NCBI GenBank assembly: GCA_021018815.1 | Contig: JAITYX010000028.1 | Coordinates: 6,279,001-6,343,000, forward strand | Direction of reading: 5' to 3' | Origin: Talinum fruticosum | Taxonomy: Eukaryota; Streptophyta; Magnoliopsida; Caryophyllales; Talinaceae | Length of the DNA stretch: 64,000 nucleotides | In this document: positions 11,452 to 22,896 of the stretch, piece after piece | How the letters are laid out: the number at the start of each line of letters is the position of its first letter | Numbering within the stretch: the first letter of the stretch is position 1 | Notes under the pieces: model-generated | Databases searched by the model: none | What the model saw: the letters and a program-made list of their open reading frames with translations, nothing else | Told to the model about the DNA's origin: nothing | Translations under genes and position numbers: made by a program

Positions 11452-11940
11452 AAGACTATAGAGACACAAAAGTTGGTAAATTACGCTACGATTTAAGAAA
11501 CTAGAGCTAAATATTTACGATTTAGGGAGTTTGGGCTTTGATTGAGGAGAGAGAGCCGGAGAGCAAAACTCTGAGGTAACCGCAAGAGACAAGCCTCCTG
11601 GTAGCACGTCGGTTGTTGATGGTGCAGGTAAGTGGCCGTGGAATTTCGGATTTGGAAAAGACAAAGAAATAGTGTGGGTATATATATATATATATATATA
11701 TATTCCTGAAGATAATAGAGATGCAAAAGTTGTAAATTATGCTACGATTTAATGAGCTAGAGCTACAAATTTACGATTTAGGGAGTTTGGGCTTCAATTG
11801 AGGAGAGCGAAAGCCGAAGAGCGAAATTCTGAGGTAATCGCAAGAGACAAGCCTCCTGGTGGCATGTCGGTTGTGTTGGTTGTGCTAGGTCAGTGGCCAT
11901 GGAATTTCGGATTTGGCAATACAAAGAAACAGTGGGCGGT
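11452..11940. repeat. Direct tandem pair of about 240-bp units, each preceded by a TA tract
   Basis: Unit 1 (about 11452-11678) and unit 2 (about 11703-11940) share ACAAAAGTTG-type, TTACGATTTAGGGAGTTTGGGC, GAGACAAGCCTCCTGGT and TGGAATTTCGGATTTGG blocks. A TA tract (11678-11702) separates them and a longer one precedes unit 1. The small minus-strand ORF in unit 1 is not conserved in unit 2. No known family is recognised. Confidence 0.8.
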
Positions 11941-12342
11941 GAAATTTCATATTTATATACATCTTTAATTAATGACTAACATATACATAAAAATAATTTT
12001 TTTATATCTATATTACATATAATAACAATCTTTTTAAAATTATAAAATGGTGGTTCGATAGTAAATTTAGAAATTTCTCCAATAAAAAATAATAATCTTC
12101 TATATACTATACAATAGCAATCTTTTCAAAAGTATGACATGGCGGTCCGAGAGTGAATTTAGGAGTTTCATCCAATAAAAAAATGATAATTTATTCTTTA
12201 AAAAAATATTTTCACTTTTATATGGACTCTCTTTTAGTCCTTGTCAAAATAAAATAATAACAATAATAATAATAATAATCATAATAATCATAATAATAAA
12301 AAAAGGTTTCCACTCATTTATGGACTCTCTTTTACTCCTTAC

Positions 12343-12343
<1 letters not shown>

Positions 12344-12416
<73 letters not shown>
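12344..12416. repeat. TAA trinucleotide microsatellite
   Basis: About 24 uninterrupted TAA units between a type A body and the type B terminus at 12417. A shorter interrupted tract lies at about 12250-12300. Confidence 0.95.
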
Positions 12417-12417
<1 letters not shown>

Positions 12418-13000
12418 CTATGCAATATATAATAGTAGTATTTTAAATTTAGTTAAATATTGCAACGTGAGTGATTGTAAGAGCTTAGGCTAATCTTAAC
12501 CATAAAAATTATTTTCATTAATAATAAATAATATGATTTACCCAAATGAAAAAAATCATTTTATAAGTGGACTCTACTCTTCTTTTTTTTTTTTTTTTTG
12601 TATGTGATAATATAGTCTTATTAATATTTTTTTCTCCGTATATTGAAACAAATGTTCAATAATGGTAATTGTCTTATGTGGAGTCAATATTTCACCTTGA
12701 CCTTTCACGTTTCTTTTATATAGTTTCAAGATCTTAATTTAGATTATTTTAGTTTTAGTTATAGAGTTGTTGTTTAGGATAAGCAAAATTTAGGAACAAG
12801 AAAATGACATATTTGTTATGATGAAAAGAGAAAGGGGTTTTAGAAATATTGGAGAATGGGTCGAAAGTCTCGTGCCTTTGAGTTATAGATGCCTAATTCT
12901 AGCAAGTTTGGTTGCTTTGGCAGTTTGGCTTTGCTATTTAAACATCTCTTGATTTGGGCCTTATTCAAATAATAACTTTAAAGTGGGGAGGAGGAGTTTG

Positions 13001-13528
13001 AGATGGTGTCTCGATTGATTAAAGATGAATCATTGAACTTAATTTTATCTATATTTTCTTTGCAAATATAGGGTCAAATAATAGAGATTAGATGATCATA
13101 CTTGTCATATAATGCTTTAAAAAATTGAAAGCATTTCAATATCTTACCTCAAGTATGTAAGATATCTTCATTATATGATTTTTGACTATATAATAGCAAT
13201 CTTTTCAAAAGTATGACATGGCGGCCCGAGAGTGAATTTAGGAGTTTCGTTCAATAAAAAAAAACTGATAATTTATTGTTGAAAAAAAAAAAGATTTTCA
13301 CTTATATATGGAGTCTCTATTACTCCTTGCCAAAATAAATATAATAATAATAATAATAATCTATATATCTATATATACTATATAATAACAATATTTTCAA
13401 AAGTATGACATGGCGATCTGAGAGTGAATTTAGGAGTTTCGTCCAATAAAAAAATTGATGATTTATTGTTGAAAAAAATTTTTCACTTATATATGGACTC
13501 TGTTTTACTCCTTGCCAAAATAAAAAAA

Positions 13529-13559
<31 letters not shown>

Positions 13560-15922
13560 AATAAAATAATAATAATAATAACAAAATTAAAAAAATAAAA
13601 AATAATAATCTATACAATATATAATAGTAGTATTTTGAAACCGGTCAAATATTACGAAGGGGGTGATTGTAGAAGTTTAGGGAAATGTTAACCATAAAAA
13701 TTATTTGCCCATTAAATATGAGTCGTTAATGTAAATAATATATATACTTAATAATAGTAATCTTTTCAAAAGTATGACATAGTGGCATGAGAGTAAATTT
13801 AGGAGTTTCATCCAATAAAATAAATGATAAATTATTCTTAAAAAATATTTTCACTTATATATGAACTCTCTTTTACTCCTTGCCAAAATAAAAAATAAAT
13901 AATAAATAATAATCTATACAATATATAATAGTAGTATTTTTAAACCGGTCACATATTACGAAGGGGGTGATTGTAGAAGTTTAGAGCAATGTTAACAATA
14001 AAAGTGTTTGTCCATTAAATATGAGTCGTTGATGTAAACTATTAGATAAATAAAAAATATAATTTACCAAAATAAAAAAATTCTTTTATAAGTGTACTCT
14101 ACTCTCCTTTTTTTCTTTTTTTTGTGTGTGATAGTATAGTCTTATTAGTATTTTTTTTTCTCCTTCACATGTTGAAACAAATGTTGTATAATGGTAATTA
14201 GCTTACGTGGAGTTAATATTTCACCTTTAATATTTCTTTTTTATAGTTTCAAAATCTTAATTTAGTTTATTTTAGTTTTAATCATTTCCGATATAAACAT
14301 AATAGACTCATCGTTTAGGATCGACAAAATTTAAGAACAAAAAAACGACATATTTGTTATGATGAAAAGAGAAAGGGGTTTTAGAAATGCTGGAGAATAG
14401 GTCGAAGATATGTGGCTTTGAGTTATACATGTCCGATTCTAGCAAACTTGGTTGCTTTGGCAGTTTAGCTTTGGTATTTAAGCATCTCTTGATTTGCCCC
14501 TTAATCGAATAATAGTGTGCACTTTAAATTGAGGAAGAGGAGTTTGAGATGATGTCTCGATTGATTAACAATAAATCCTTTCAGTTAATTTTATCTACAT
14601 TTTCTTCGCAAATATAGGGTCAAAGAATAGAGATTAGATGATTAAGGTTGTGATATAATGTTTAAAATAAATTGAAGACATTTCAATAGCTTACCTCAAA
14701 TATATGAGATATGTTCATTATATGATTTTTTTGCGTAACTTGCTAAACCGCACCAACCGCCAAAAAAATTGTCTTAAGTTACCCGTATCTAAGATTTGCA
14801 TATATTCTCTCTTAGAAATTATTTTCTTAGTTCACACCTACTTGATCATTAATATGATTTATGAAGCCGAATTTGGTAATTATTAAGTTGAATTTTATAT
14901 GCTTCACTTGCTAATTTATGCACAGGTGAAGTTGTCATTCTTTCTCACTACATTTCTACCTTAAATGATTTTAATGTTTATATAATTTTTGGGTAAGTTT
15001 GCAAAATAAATTTTCTTTTACCATACTTTTATCATTTCGTGTGAATATTTACAATCAGTAAATTTATTTTTTAATGAATTTTCCCATTCCCTTTTAGATG
15101 ACTAGGATATTATAAATTTTTAGAGAGAAAATATAGTTGCAAATTAAGTTTCAAAAGTGCCAGAAATTAAGCTAAAATATGTGAATCTATTTTGCAAGTT
15201 GAGTTGAATGTTAGGCAAATGATTGGGAAATACAGCTAATTTAAGGATGCAAATGTAAGAAGATAAGGGGTTGAACATAAAGTTATTTATGATTAAGAGG
15301 TGAAGTCACAGTTTGAAAGTTATTTATAATTAATTTTTATTGTCTATAACCTCTTGAGGATGACTCGAAGAGTGTAGGAGGAAAATGGATTGCATTTGCG
15401 TGCACGAGTAGGTAAGAATAGGTAAATCATCATATTCACCCTATAATTTTTAAAAAATGAGATCTCATTATGGGTGTATGTGTACTTTTTAAGGGTTCGT
15501 GTAACATTTGAGTTAATGATGTTTTAGTAGGTTGAATATTGATATTTGTTTAGACGTTAAAGTCAAATTAGGATTGACTTTGTCGAGAGTTATGAATTAT
15601 AAGTTTGACATTCTTTTATTGATTTGTTGTAATTTGTATTGTAATATTAATTTGAGACATAATGATATTTGTTGTTATCTATAGGTCATCTAATTCAATA
15701 TCTATCAATCATACATTATTTCTTTTCCTACTAATATTTGTCCTTTGATATCCAAACATATTGTCACATTATTTAAATTGTTTGATTCTTATAAGGGTCT
15801 GCCTTCTTAATGTTCCAAATCACGAGTATAATCTTAAACCTTAATGATATTTTTTAACATTCTTTTTATTTATCGTTTTAGATTCTTTATTCATTCTTTA
15901 GAAATTTAGAAATTTAGAAATG
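13001..15922. repeat. 2.9-kb tandem duplication, copy 1
   Basis: It opens AGATGGTGTCTCGATTGATT and is repeated head-to-tail from 15923. By eye identity is high. It has a short TAA tract (13340-13360) where copy 2 has a long one, and it contains about 97 bp (15452-15548) absent from copy 2. Confidence 0.88.
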
Positions 15923-16254
15923 AGATGGTGTCTCGATTGATTAAAGATGAATCATTGAACTTAATTTTATCTATATTTTCTTCGCAAATATAGGGTCAAA
16001 TAATAGAGATTAGATGATAATAGTTGTCATATAATGCTTAAAAAATTGAAGGCATTTCAATATCTTACCTCAAGTATGTAAGATATCTTCATTATATGAT
16101 TTTTGACTATATAATAGCAATCTTTTCAAAAGTATGACATGGCGGCTCGAGAGTGAATTTAGGAGTTTCGTCTAATAAAAAACTGATAATTTATTGTTGA
16201 AAAGAAAAGATTTTCACTTATATATGGAGTCTCTTTTACTCTTTGCCAAAATAA

Positions 16255-16345
<91 letters not shown>

Positions 16346-18801
16346 CTACATATCTATATATACTATATAATAGCAATCTTTTCAAAAGTATGACATGGCG
16401 GCTCGAGAGTGAACTTAGGAGTTTCGTCCAATAAAAAACTGATGATTTATTGTTGAAAAAAATATTTTCACTTATATATGGACTCTCTTTTACTCCTTGC
16501 CAAAATAAAAAATAATAATAAAAAAATAAAAATAAAAATAATAATAAAATAATAATAATAATAACAAAATTAAAAAATAAAAATATAATAATCTATACAA
16601 TATATAATAGTAGTATTTTTAAACCAGTCAAATATTACGAAAGGGGTGATTGTAGAAATTTAGGGCAATGTTAACCATAAAAATTATTTGTCCATTAAAT
16701 ATGAGTCGTTAATGTAAATAATCTATATATTATATAATAACAATCTTTTCAAAAGTATGACATAGTGGCATGAGAGTGAATTTAGGAGTTTCGTCCAATA
16801 AAATAAATGATAAATTATTCTGAAAAAAAAATATTTTCACTTATATATGAACTGTCTTTTACTCCTTGCTAAAATAAAAAATAAATAATAAATAATAATC
16901 TATACAATATATAATAGTAGTATTTTTAAACCGGTCAAATATTACGAAGGAGGTGATTGTAGAAGTTTAGAGCAATGTTAACCATAAAAATTATTTGTCC
17001 ATTAAATATGAGTCGTTGATGTAAATAATTAGATAAATAAAAAATATAATTTAACAAAATAAAAAAATTCCTTTTATAAGTGGACTCTACTCTCCTTTTT
17101 TTTTGTGTGTGTGATAGTATAGTCTTATTAGTATTTTTTTTCTCCTTCACATGTTGAAACAAATGTTGTATAATGGTAATTAGCTTACGTGGAGTTAATA
17201 TTTCACCTTTAATATTTCTTTTTATAGTTTCAAAATCTTAATTTAGTTTATTTTAGTTTTAATTATTTGGGATATAAACATAATAGAGTCGTCGTTTAGG
17301 ATCGACAAAATTTAAGAACAAAAAAAATGACATATTTGTTATGATGAAAAGAGAAAGCGATTTTAGAAATGCTTGGAGAATAGGTCGAAGATATGTGGCT
17401 TTGAGTTATACATGTCCGATTCTAGCAAACTTGGTTGCTTTGGCAGTTTAGCTTTGGTATTTAAGCATCTCTTGATTTGCCCCTTAATCGAATAATAGTG
17501 TGCACTTTAAATTGAGGAAGAGGAGTTTGAGATGATGTCTCGATTGATTAACAATAAATCCTTTCAGTTAATTTTATCTACATTTTCTTCGCAAATATAG
17601 GGTCAAAGAATAGAGATTAGATGATTAAGGTTGTGATATAATGTTTAAAATAAATTGAAGACATTTCAATAGCTTACCTCAAATATATGAGATATGTTCA
17701 TTATATGATTTTTTTGCGTAACTTGCTAAACTGCACCAACCGCCAAAAAAATTGTCTTAAGTTACCTGTATCTAAGATTTGCATATATTCTCTCTTAGAA
17801 ATTATTTTCTTAGTTCACACCTACTTGATCATTAATATGATTTATGAAGCCGAATTTGGTAATTATTAAGTTGAATTTTATATGCTTCACTTGCTAATTT
17901 ATGCACAGTGAAGTTGTCATTCTTTCTCACTACATTTCTACCTTAAATGATTTTAATGTTTATATAATTTTTGGGTAAGTTTGCAAAATAAATTTTCTTT
18001 TACCATACTTTTATCATTTCGTGTGAATATTTACAATCAGTAAATTTATTTTTTTAATGAATTTTCCCATTCCCTTTTAGATGACTAGGATATTATAAAT
18101 TTTTAGAGAGAAAATATAGTTGCAAATTAAGTTTCAAAAGTGCCAGAAATTAAGCTAAAATATGTGAATCTATTTTGCAAGTTGAGTTGAATGTTAGACA
18201 AATGATTGGGAAATACAAGCTGATTTAAGGATGCAAATGTAAGAAGATAAGGGGTTGAACATAAAGTTATTTATGATTAAGAGGTGAAGTCACAGTTTGA
18301 AAGTTATTTATAATTAACTTTTATTGTCTATAACCTCTTGAGGATGACTCGAAGAGTGTAGGAGGAAAATGGATTGCATTTGCATGCGCGAGTAGGTAAG
18401 AATAGGTAAATCATCATATTCACCCTATAATTTTTATTTAGACGTTAAAGTCAAATTAGTATTGACTTTGTAGAGAGTTATGAATTATAAGTTTGACATT
18501 CTTTTATTGATTTGTTGTAATTTGTATTGTAATATTAATTTGCGACATAATGATATTTGTTGTTATCTATAGGTCATCTAATTTAATATCTAACAATCAT
18601 ATATTATTTCTTTTCCTACTAATGTTTGTCTTTTGATATCCAAACATATTGTCACATTATTTAAATTGTTTGATTCTTATAGGGGTCTGCCTTCTTAATG
18701 TTCCAAATCACGAGTATAATCTTAAAACCTTAATGATATTTTTTAACATTCTTTTTATTTATCGTTTTAGATTCTTTATTCATTCTTTAGAAATTTAGAA
18801 T
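15923..18801. repeat. 2.9-kb tandem duplication, copy 2
   Basis: Repeats copy 1 from AGATGGTGTCTC to AAATTTAGAA. It lacks the stretch equivalent to 15452-15548 (deletion at about 18431, between short T-rich matches), and its TAA tract at about 16258-16344 is expanded. It then continues into the Helitron 3' end, which copy 1 lacks. Confidence 0.88.
16258..16344. repeat. TAA trinucleotide microsatellite
   Basis: About 29 TAA units immediately before the Helitron 5' terminus at 16345; the equivalent tract in copy 1 of the tandem duplication is about 8 units. Confidence 0.95.
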
Positions 18802-19055
18802 GATTGAAAGATGAATTTGTGTTGGGCTCTAATGATTTTTTTGTGTTGGGTTCTGATAAATGTGATTAGTCATGAAAGTATTTTCACCGTGAGGGGATAA
18901 CATGCAAAAGAATATTGTTGAATGTGAAACCATTCAATAAAATCAAATGATCGAGAAAAAGAAACTCACAAGTACAACGTTACTCCATGATTAAATAATT
19001 TTTTAAGGTATACATTATATAACATTATTTCGTGCATAGCACGGGTTCGCACTAG
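16345..19055 (+). mobile_element. Best-defined non-autonomous Helitron unit, 2.7 kb
   Basis: It begins TCTACATATC at 16345 directly after a TAA tract (last base A) and ends CTAG at 19055 before T, also in a TAA tract. This fits Helitron insertion between A and T without target duplication. The 3' hairpin CGTGCATAGCACG lies 12 bases before the end. Other termini inside (16592, 16722, 16899) make an internal nested structure possible. The 60-residue ORF at 17687-17869 is duplicated at 14704-14886 only because the DNA is duplicated; it has no recognisable domain. Confidence 0.65.
19031..19055 (+). promoter_or_regulatory. Helitron 3' terminus: hairpin plus CTAG
   Basis: The stem CGTGC-ATA-GCACG is followed by GGTTCGCA and CTAG, then T. 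This matches the replication terminator-like hairpin and CTRR end of plant Helitrons. Confidence 0.85.
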
Positions 19056-19139
19056 TAATAATAATAATAATAATAATCTATTCAATACATAATAGTAGTA
19101 TTTTTAAATTGGTGAAATATTACAACGGAAGTAATTGTA
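19056..19139 (+). mobile_element. Left arm of an older Helitron (type B), split by H1
   Basis: After a TAA tract, TCTATTCAATACATAATAGTAG begins at 19077, matching the type B terminus of the array. The sequence breaks at 19139 where H1 begins and resumes at 62774 with GGAGTTTAGGGTAATTTTAACC, in the same register as intact type B copies (for example 13660-13690). Confidence 0.8.
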
Positions 19140-19356
19140 TGTAATGCTCCGACCCTAATCTAATACATTAAACAAGAATTAAGAAATTTTAATGAGTGTA
19201 AGCACTTCAATTCACATTTTCATTTCTCACTAATATATATATATATCTATTACGTACTTGTGTAAGTAATCGCATTACATGTTGTAGGACTCGGATGATA
19301 ATAACGACGCATGGTCGAGAAATAAATAAATAAATAATGTTTTGTGATAATTCGAG

Positions 19357-19438
<82 letters not shown>
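19357..19438. repeat. AAT trinucleotide microsatellite inside H1
   Basis: About 27 units. On the minus strand it gives a reading frame that is mostly tyrosine, which is not a gene. Confidence 0.95.
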
Positions 19439-19439
<1 letters not shown>

Positions 19440-19689
19440 TATAGATGCTATCGGAATCATTATGATTTTAATTTATATGCTTGAAGTTTGTGAATAGGTA
19501 TTTAAGTTGGGAATTCCTAAAACCGACATTTCAATTTGGGTATGCTTTATTAGGATAACTGAGCTTGAAGGTGAATGGAAGGCCCAATAAGAAAAAAATA
19601 AAAGAGTGGGAAAGTTGAAAATTTTTTCAAATTGGTGAGGAGAGAGAAAAATTCAGATTGAGACTCGACTTATTTAAATTTCAAACTCC

Positions 19690-20030
19690 CTCAAAACTCT
19701 CACCTCATTCTTCATTTGTCTTCCCAAAGAAACGCCACTAGCACACTCTACCTCCACCAATGCCACCCAACCGGCTGACCGCTTGCTCTTCGTCGTCAGC
19801 CCGCCGCCGTCGCCAGTAGCTGCTCCGTCGCTGCCCGAGTCACCAAAACTTCCCAGCCAGCTGTTGTCCGTGCCTACTGCTGTTGCTACTGCAGCTGCAC
19901 GCCCGACTACTACCGCCACCGCACGCCTGATCTGCTACGACCGCTACTAGCCACCAATGCCGCCATCGTCCGCCGTCCGCCGCTGCTTCGGTTGCCGCCA
20001 TTTCCGGTCACCGGAGCTCAGCCCATCCTT
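19690..20030 (+). other. GC-rich leader-like segment in H1
   Basis: A markedly GC-rich block (many CCGCC and GCTGCC triplets) in otherwise AT-rich DNA, about 550-890 bases from the H1 start. A comparable GC-rich block occurs on the opposite strand of D1 (36766-37056) at a similar distance from the equivalent end. It may be the transcribed leader of the LTR; the ORFs in it are not recognisable. Confidence 0.4.
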
Positions 20031-20458
20031 CCACCTTAAAAACCTCATTTTCTTGTGGGTTTTTGGGTAAAAACCTCAAACTTTCAACTATTCACTTCCT
20101 TAATTTTTGAAAATAATTAGTTAGATGTTGCATGCAAGGAATCATTATGTAAAAATCAGATTTTAAATGATTGATGTGAAGTTGTGTTAGTGAAAAATAA
20201 ATTGGCCTTGAAATTATATGGTTGGATGTTTATGAAAATGGAATTATGGACTTGTGAAAGTTATTTAAGTTTGAAGAAAATTTTATGTGATTATGCATAC
20301 TAGGGTTATTGGATGAATAATTATGGATTGTAAATGGGCATGCATGTTAAATTAAAGAGAAACCTTGGAAAAAATAATATTATGTTGAGGAAATTTAAGA
20401 AAAATGGGTGGGCATGTTGTTTTTCTTTGGAGTATATGTGCGTAAATATAATATAAAG

Positions 20459-20850
20459 AAAATAAGTGACTATAGCGATCAAGAAAAATAAGTGATTTTG
20501 ATAATTTAAGAAAAATAAATGATTTTCCCAAATTAAAGGAAATAAGTGAATTTGGTGATTTAAAGAAATTAAATGAAATGACTGAATTTAGTGATTTAAA
20601 AGAATTAAAGGAAATAAATGAATTAGGTGATTTAAAGAAATTAAAGGAAATAGGTGAATTTGGTGATTTAAAGAAATTAAAGAAAATGAGTGAATTTGGT
20701 GATTTAAAGAAATTAAAGGAAATGAGTGAATTTAGTGATTTAAAGTAATTAACGGAAATAAGTAAATTTGGTGATTTAAAAAATTAAATGAAATGAGTGA
20801 ATTTAGTGATTTAAAGAAATTAAAGGAAATAAGTGAATTTAGCTGATTTA
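20459..20850. repeat. Minisatellite of about 36-bp period in H1
   Basis: About 10-11 imperfect copies of a unit like GTGATTTAAAGAAATTAAAG followed by GAAATGAGTGAATTTG. The central copies (20600-20750) are the most regular and the leftmost are degraded. Confidence 0.85.
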
Positions 20851-21113
20851 TAAGAATTGGGTAAGGTATTCAAGTGAAGAATTAGGCAATGTTGGTGAAT
20901 TAAGCAATTAGCTGAGTAAGAGGCCTAAGTTAAAAGGGACGAATTGAAACATTGGGTGTTTTCGGAGAAATGAGTGGACTTTATGAACATATTGCATGAT
21001 AAGGGGGTTGATTCAAGTTACAAGTGTTATTTAAAACTTCAACCTATTGAGATTAACCTATCGATTTAACAACTACGAAGTGCTATGTTTACATAAACTC
21101 ATCTAGACATAGG

Positions 21114-22753
21114 TGATAAGTGTCATATTTGCATTAGATTTCATAGGAGGTTGCTTGTCATTTCCGGGGATTTATATTTATATTTATGTACTTTATGCCC
21201 CATTTATGCTTTACACTTAGGTTTTGCGTTTTTGGTTTGTTTCTGCAGCTTCCTAGTGATTTAGACCTGATTTTTAGTCATACTTTCAGTCCAAAACTAT
21301 TTTGAGTCTATGTTTCTAACTTTCTTATTGAAAGAGCTTTCCAATGACATATTATAAGCTCAATACTTGTTGAGGAACAGAAAAGATATGAAGCGGAAAG
21401 TATGAAGGGTGGTAACGAACGCTTCTTTACTCTCTGAATCATGTGTTTTCCCACACTTATGAAGCAATAATAATGATGAAAGAATTAGAAACTAGACTCA
21501 ATGAACTTTCCAAGCAAATCAAGCATCGCATCATTTGGACATCGGACGAGGAAGTTATGGCTGAATCAATTTGACGCATGCCTTCCAGACCACCAACACG
21601 GGCAGCCCGTGTCAACGGACACGACCCGTGCTGGAGGTGAGCTTGCCCAGGAGCCTTTGCATCGAGAACGGGCAGCCCGTGTCGGTGTACACGACCCATT
21701 TTCAGCGTTTCCGTCCGGCTTTGATGTGCCAGCAGCCAACATGGGCAGCCCGTGTAAATTTTGCCGAGACGATTCGGTTTTGACGGTTTCAGCTCTTGAT
21801 TGCCTCTTAATCGCTTATTTAAGCCGATTTTTGTCCGATCTTGAGACTATCCATTCCTACATCTATCCACCATTCATCCTCCATATTCATCCATCACCAT
21901 TTTTCCTTCCTTCATTCATCCACGTCAAACCGAATTTTAACGATTGAAGAAGGAGATTGAAGCGATTGCAGGATTCCATTTGAAGTCGAGAGATTCGAGT
22001 GGAGTACTTTAAGTCTATCATCTACTTGTTCATTTCTTGCTATTTGAGGTTTGATTACCATGTATTGGATTTTATTTAAGCTGTCAATAATCATATGTGA
22101 GTAGTTTAGTTTTTACGGGGATTTGTAATCCGAAACAATGAAGTTTGATTAGTTTCCATGATTTGTGCTTGAATTCTGATTTTGATCAATAGAAGGTTGT
22201 GTTTATCATGTTCATAAGTGTTTTGAAGACCTACAATACTTGTGTTTAGAGATTAATCTATCATGTACTCGAAAAGTGAAATAGAATAATCCGACAACCA
22301 ACCTTTCTACCTAGTTTATGAAATTTGAGAAAAGAATAGTAAATTAGGGGATCACTTTGATATTTTGAAATCTTTAACTTTGATTAACTTAAAAGGCGTA
22401 CGAAAATTGTTTGATAGGTTAATTAGAGCAATTCTATTAAGCATCGAAAGAGCGCTAGAATTTTGTGATTATCGATAATTGATTTACTTGAAAGAATGAT
22501 TGCACAAATTATATTTAAATAATCAAACTCATTGTTAAGAAAGCAAATCCCTAGATGTTTTTATTCATTGATTTAAGTCTAGATTAATTTCCTTAATTTT
22601 AATATTTAGAACTAGTTTAGAGAAGCAAACTCCAAAAACTCGATTAGCTTAGCAATTGAGTAGAGGATTAATTTAGTGTGTTACTAGATTGAGTCCTTGT
22701 GGGATCGACCTTGACTAGCTACAACTTATATACCGTACGCTTACGGCCTGCCA
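21114..22753 (+). repeat. G1 5' LTR
   Basis: 1640 bp, starting TGATAAGTGTCATATTTGC and ending ACGGCCTGCCA. At 21597-21755 it holds three copies of a GGGCAGCCCGTGT dyad unit with a distal ACACGACCC arm. The ORFs at 21501-21947 lie in this LTR and have no domain. Confidence 0.9.
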
Positions 22754-22760
22754 AGTTTTT

Positions 22761-22778
22761 TGTGTCGTTATCGGGGAC
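22761..22778 (+). promoter_or_regulatory. G1 primer-binding site, decayed Asp-tRNA type
   Basis: TGTGTCGTTATCGGGGAC lies 7 bases after the LTR, resembling the TGGCGCCGTTGCCGGGGA site of Athila/Tat elements. Three of the apparent changes are C-to-T or G-to-A, as expected for methylated DNA. Confidence 0.7.
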
Positions 22779-22896
22779 TCTATTTTAAGTAGCCATTAGA
22801 CGAATACTCTCAAATTGACTACGTGTTTATTTTCTTTTTCTGTTTTGATTGCGTTGGTAGTTTTGTTTTTGTTCTTGCTTGGTATTCTCTCCTTGT

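Larger units (their letters stand above)
12007..19055 (+). mobile_element. Helitron-like array with multiple 5' termini and one 3' terminus
   Basis: Two kinds of Helitron-like 5' terminus recur, each an A followed by TC. Type A (TCTATATACTATATAATAGCAATC then TCAAAAGTATGACATGGCGG) lies at 12007 (diverged), 12096, 13184, 13360, 13730, 16107, 16345 and 16722. Type B (TCTATACAATATATAATAGTAG) lies at 12417, 13609, 13913, 16592 and 16899. TAA tracts usually separate A bodies from B starts. One 3' terminus is seen: stem CGTGC/GCACG and CTAG at 19052-19055. No Rep/helicase gene is present, so this is a non-autonomous family nested or tandemly arranged; the exact number of insertions is not resolvable by eye. 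Confidence 0.75.

Noticed and set aside
14704..14886. 60-residue ORF that recurs almost unchanged at 17687-17869
   Set aside because: The similarity comes from the 2.9-kb DNA duplication; there is no domain, codon bias or start context, and the surrounding non-coding bases are equally conserved.
19275..19460. Minus-strand ORF of mostly tyrosine
   Set aside because: Translation of the AAT microsatellite; no gene.
19674..19919. Ala/Gly/Val-rich minus-strand ORF
   Set aside because: Same explanation as for the GC-rich block of D1: leader-like composition inside H1.
20459..20850. Possible CRISPR-like or centromeric array
   Set aside because: The units are contiguous without spacers, imperfect and only about ten in number; it is an LTR minisatellite in a plant genome.
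21457..21947. ORFs of 70-148 residues in G1 5' LTR, with a similar set at 60631-61104
   Set aside because: They lie in LTR DNA, are not conserved in frame between the two LTRs, and have no domain.
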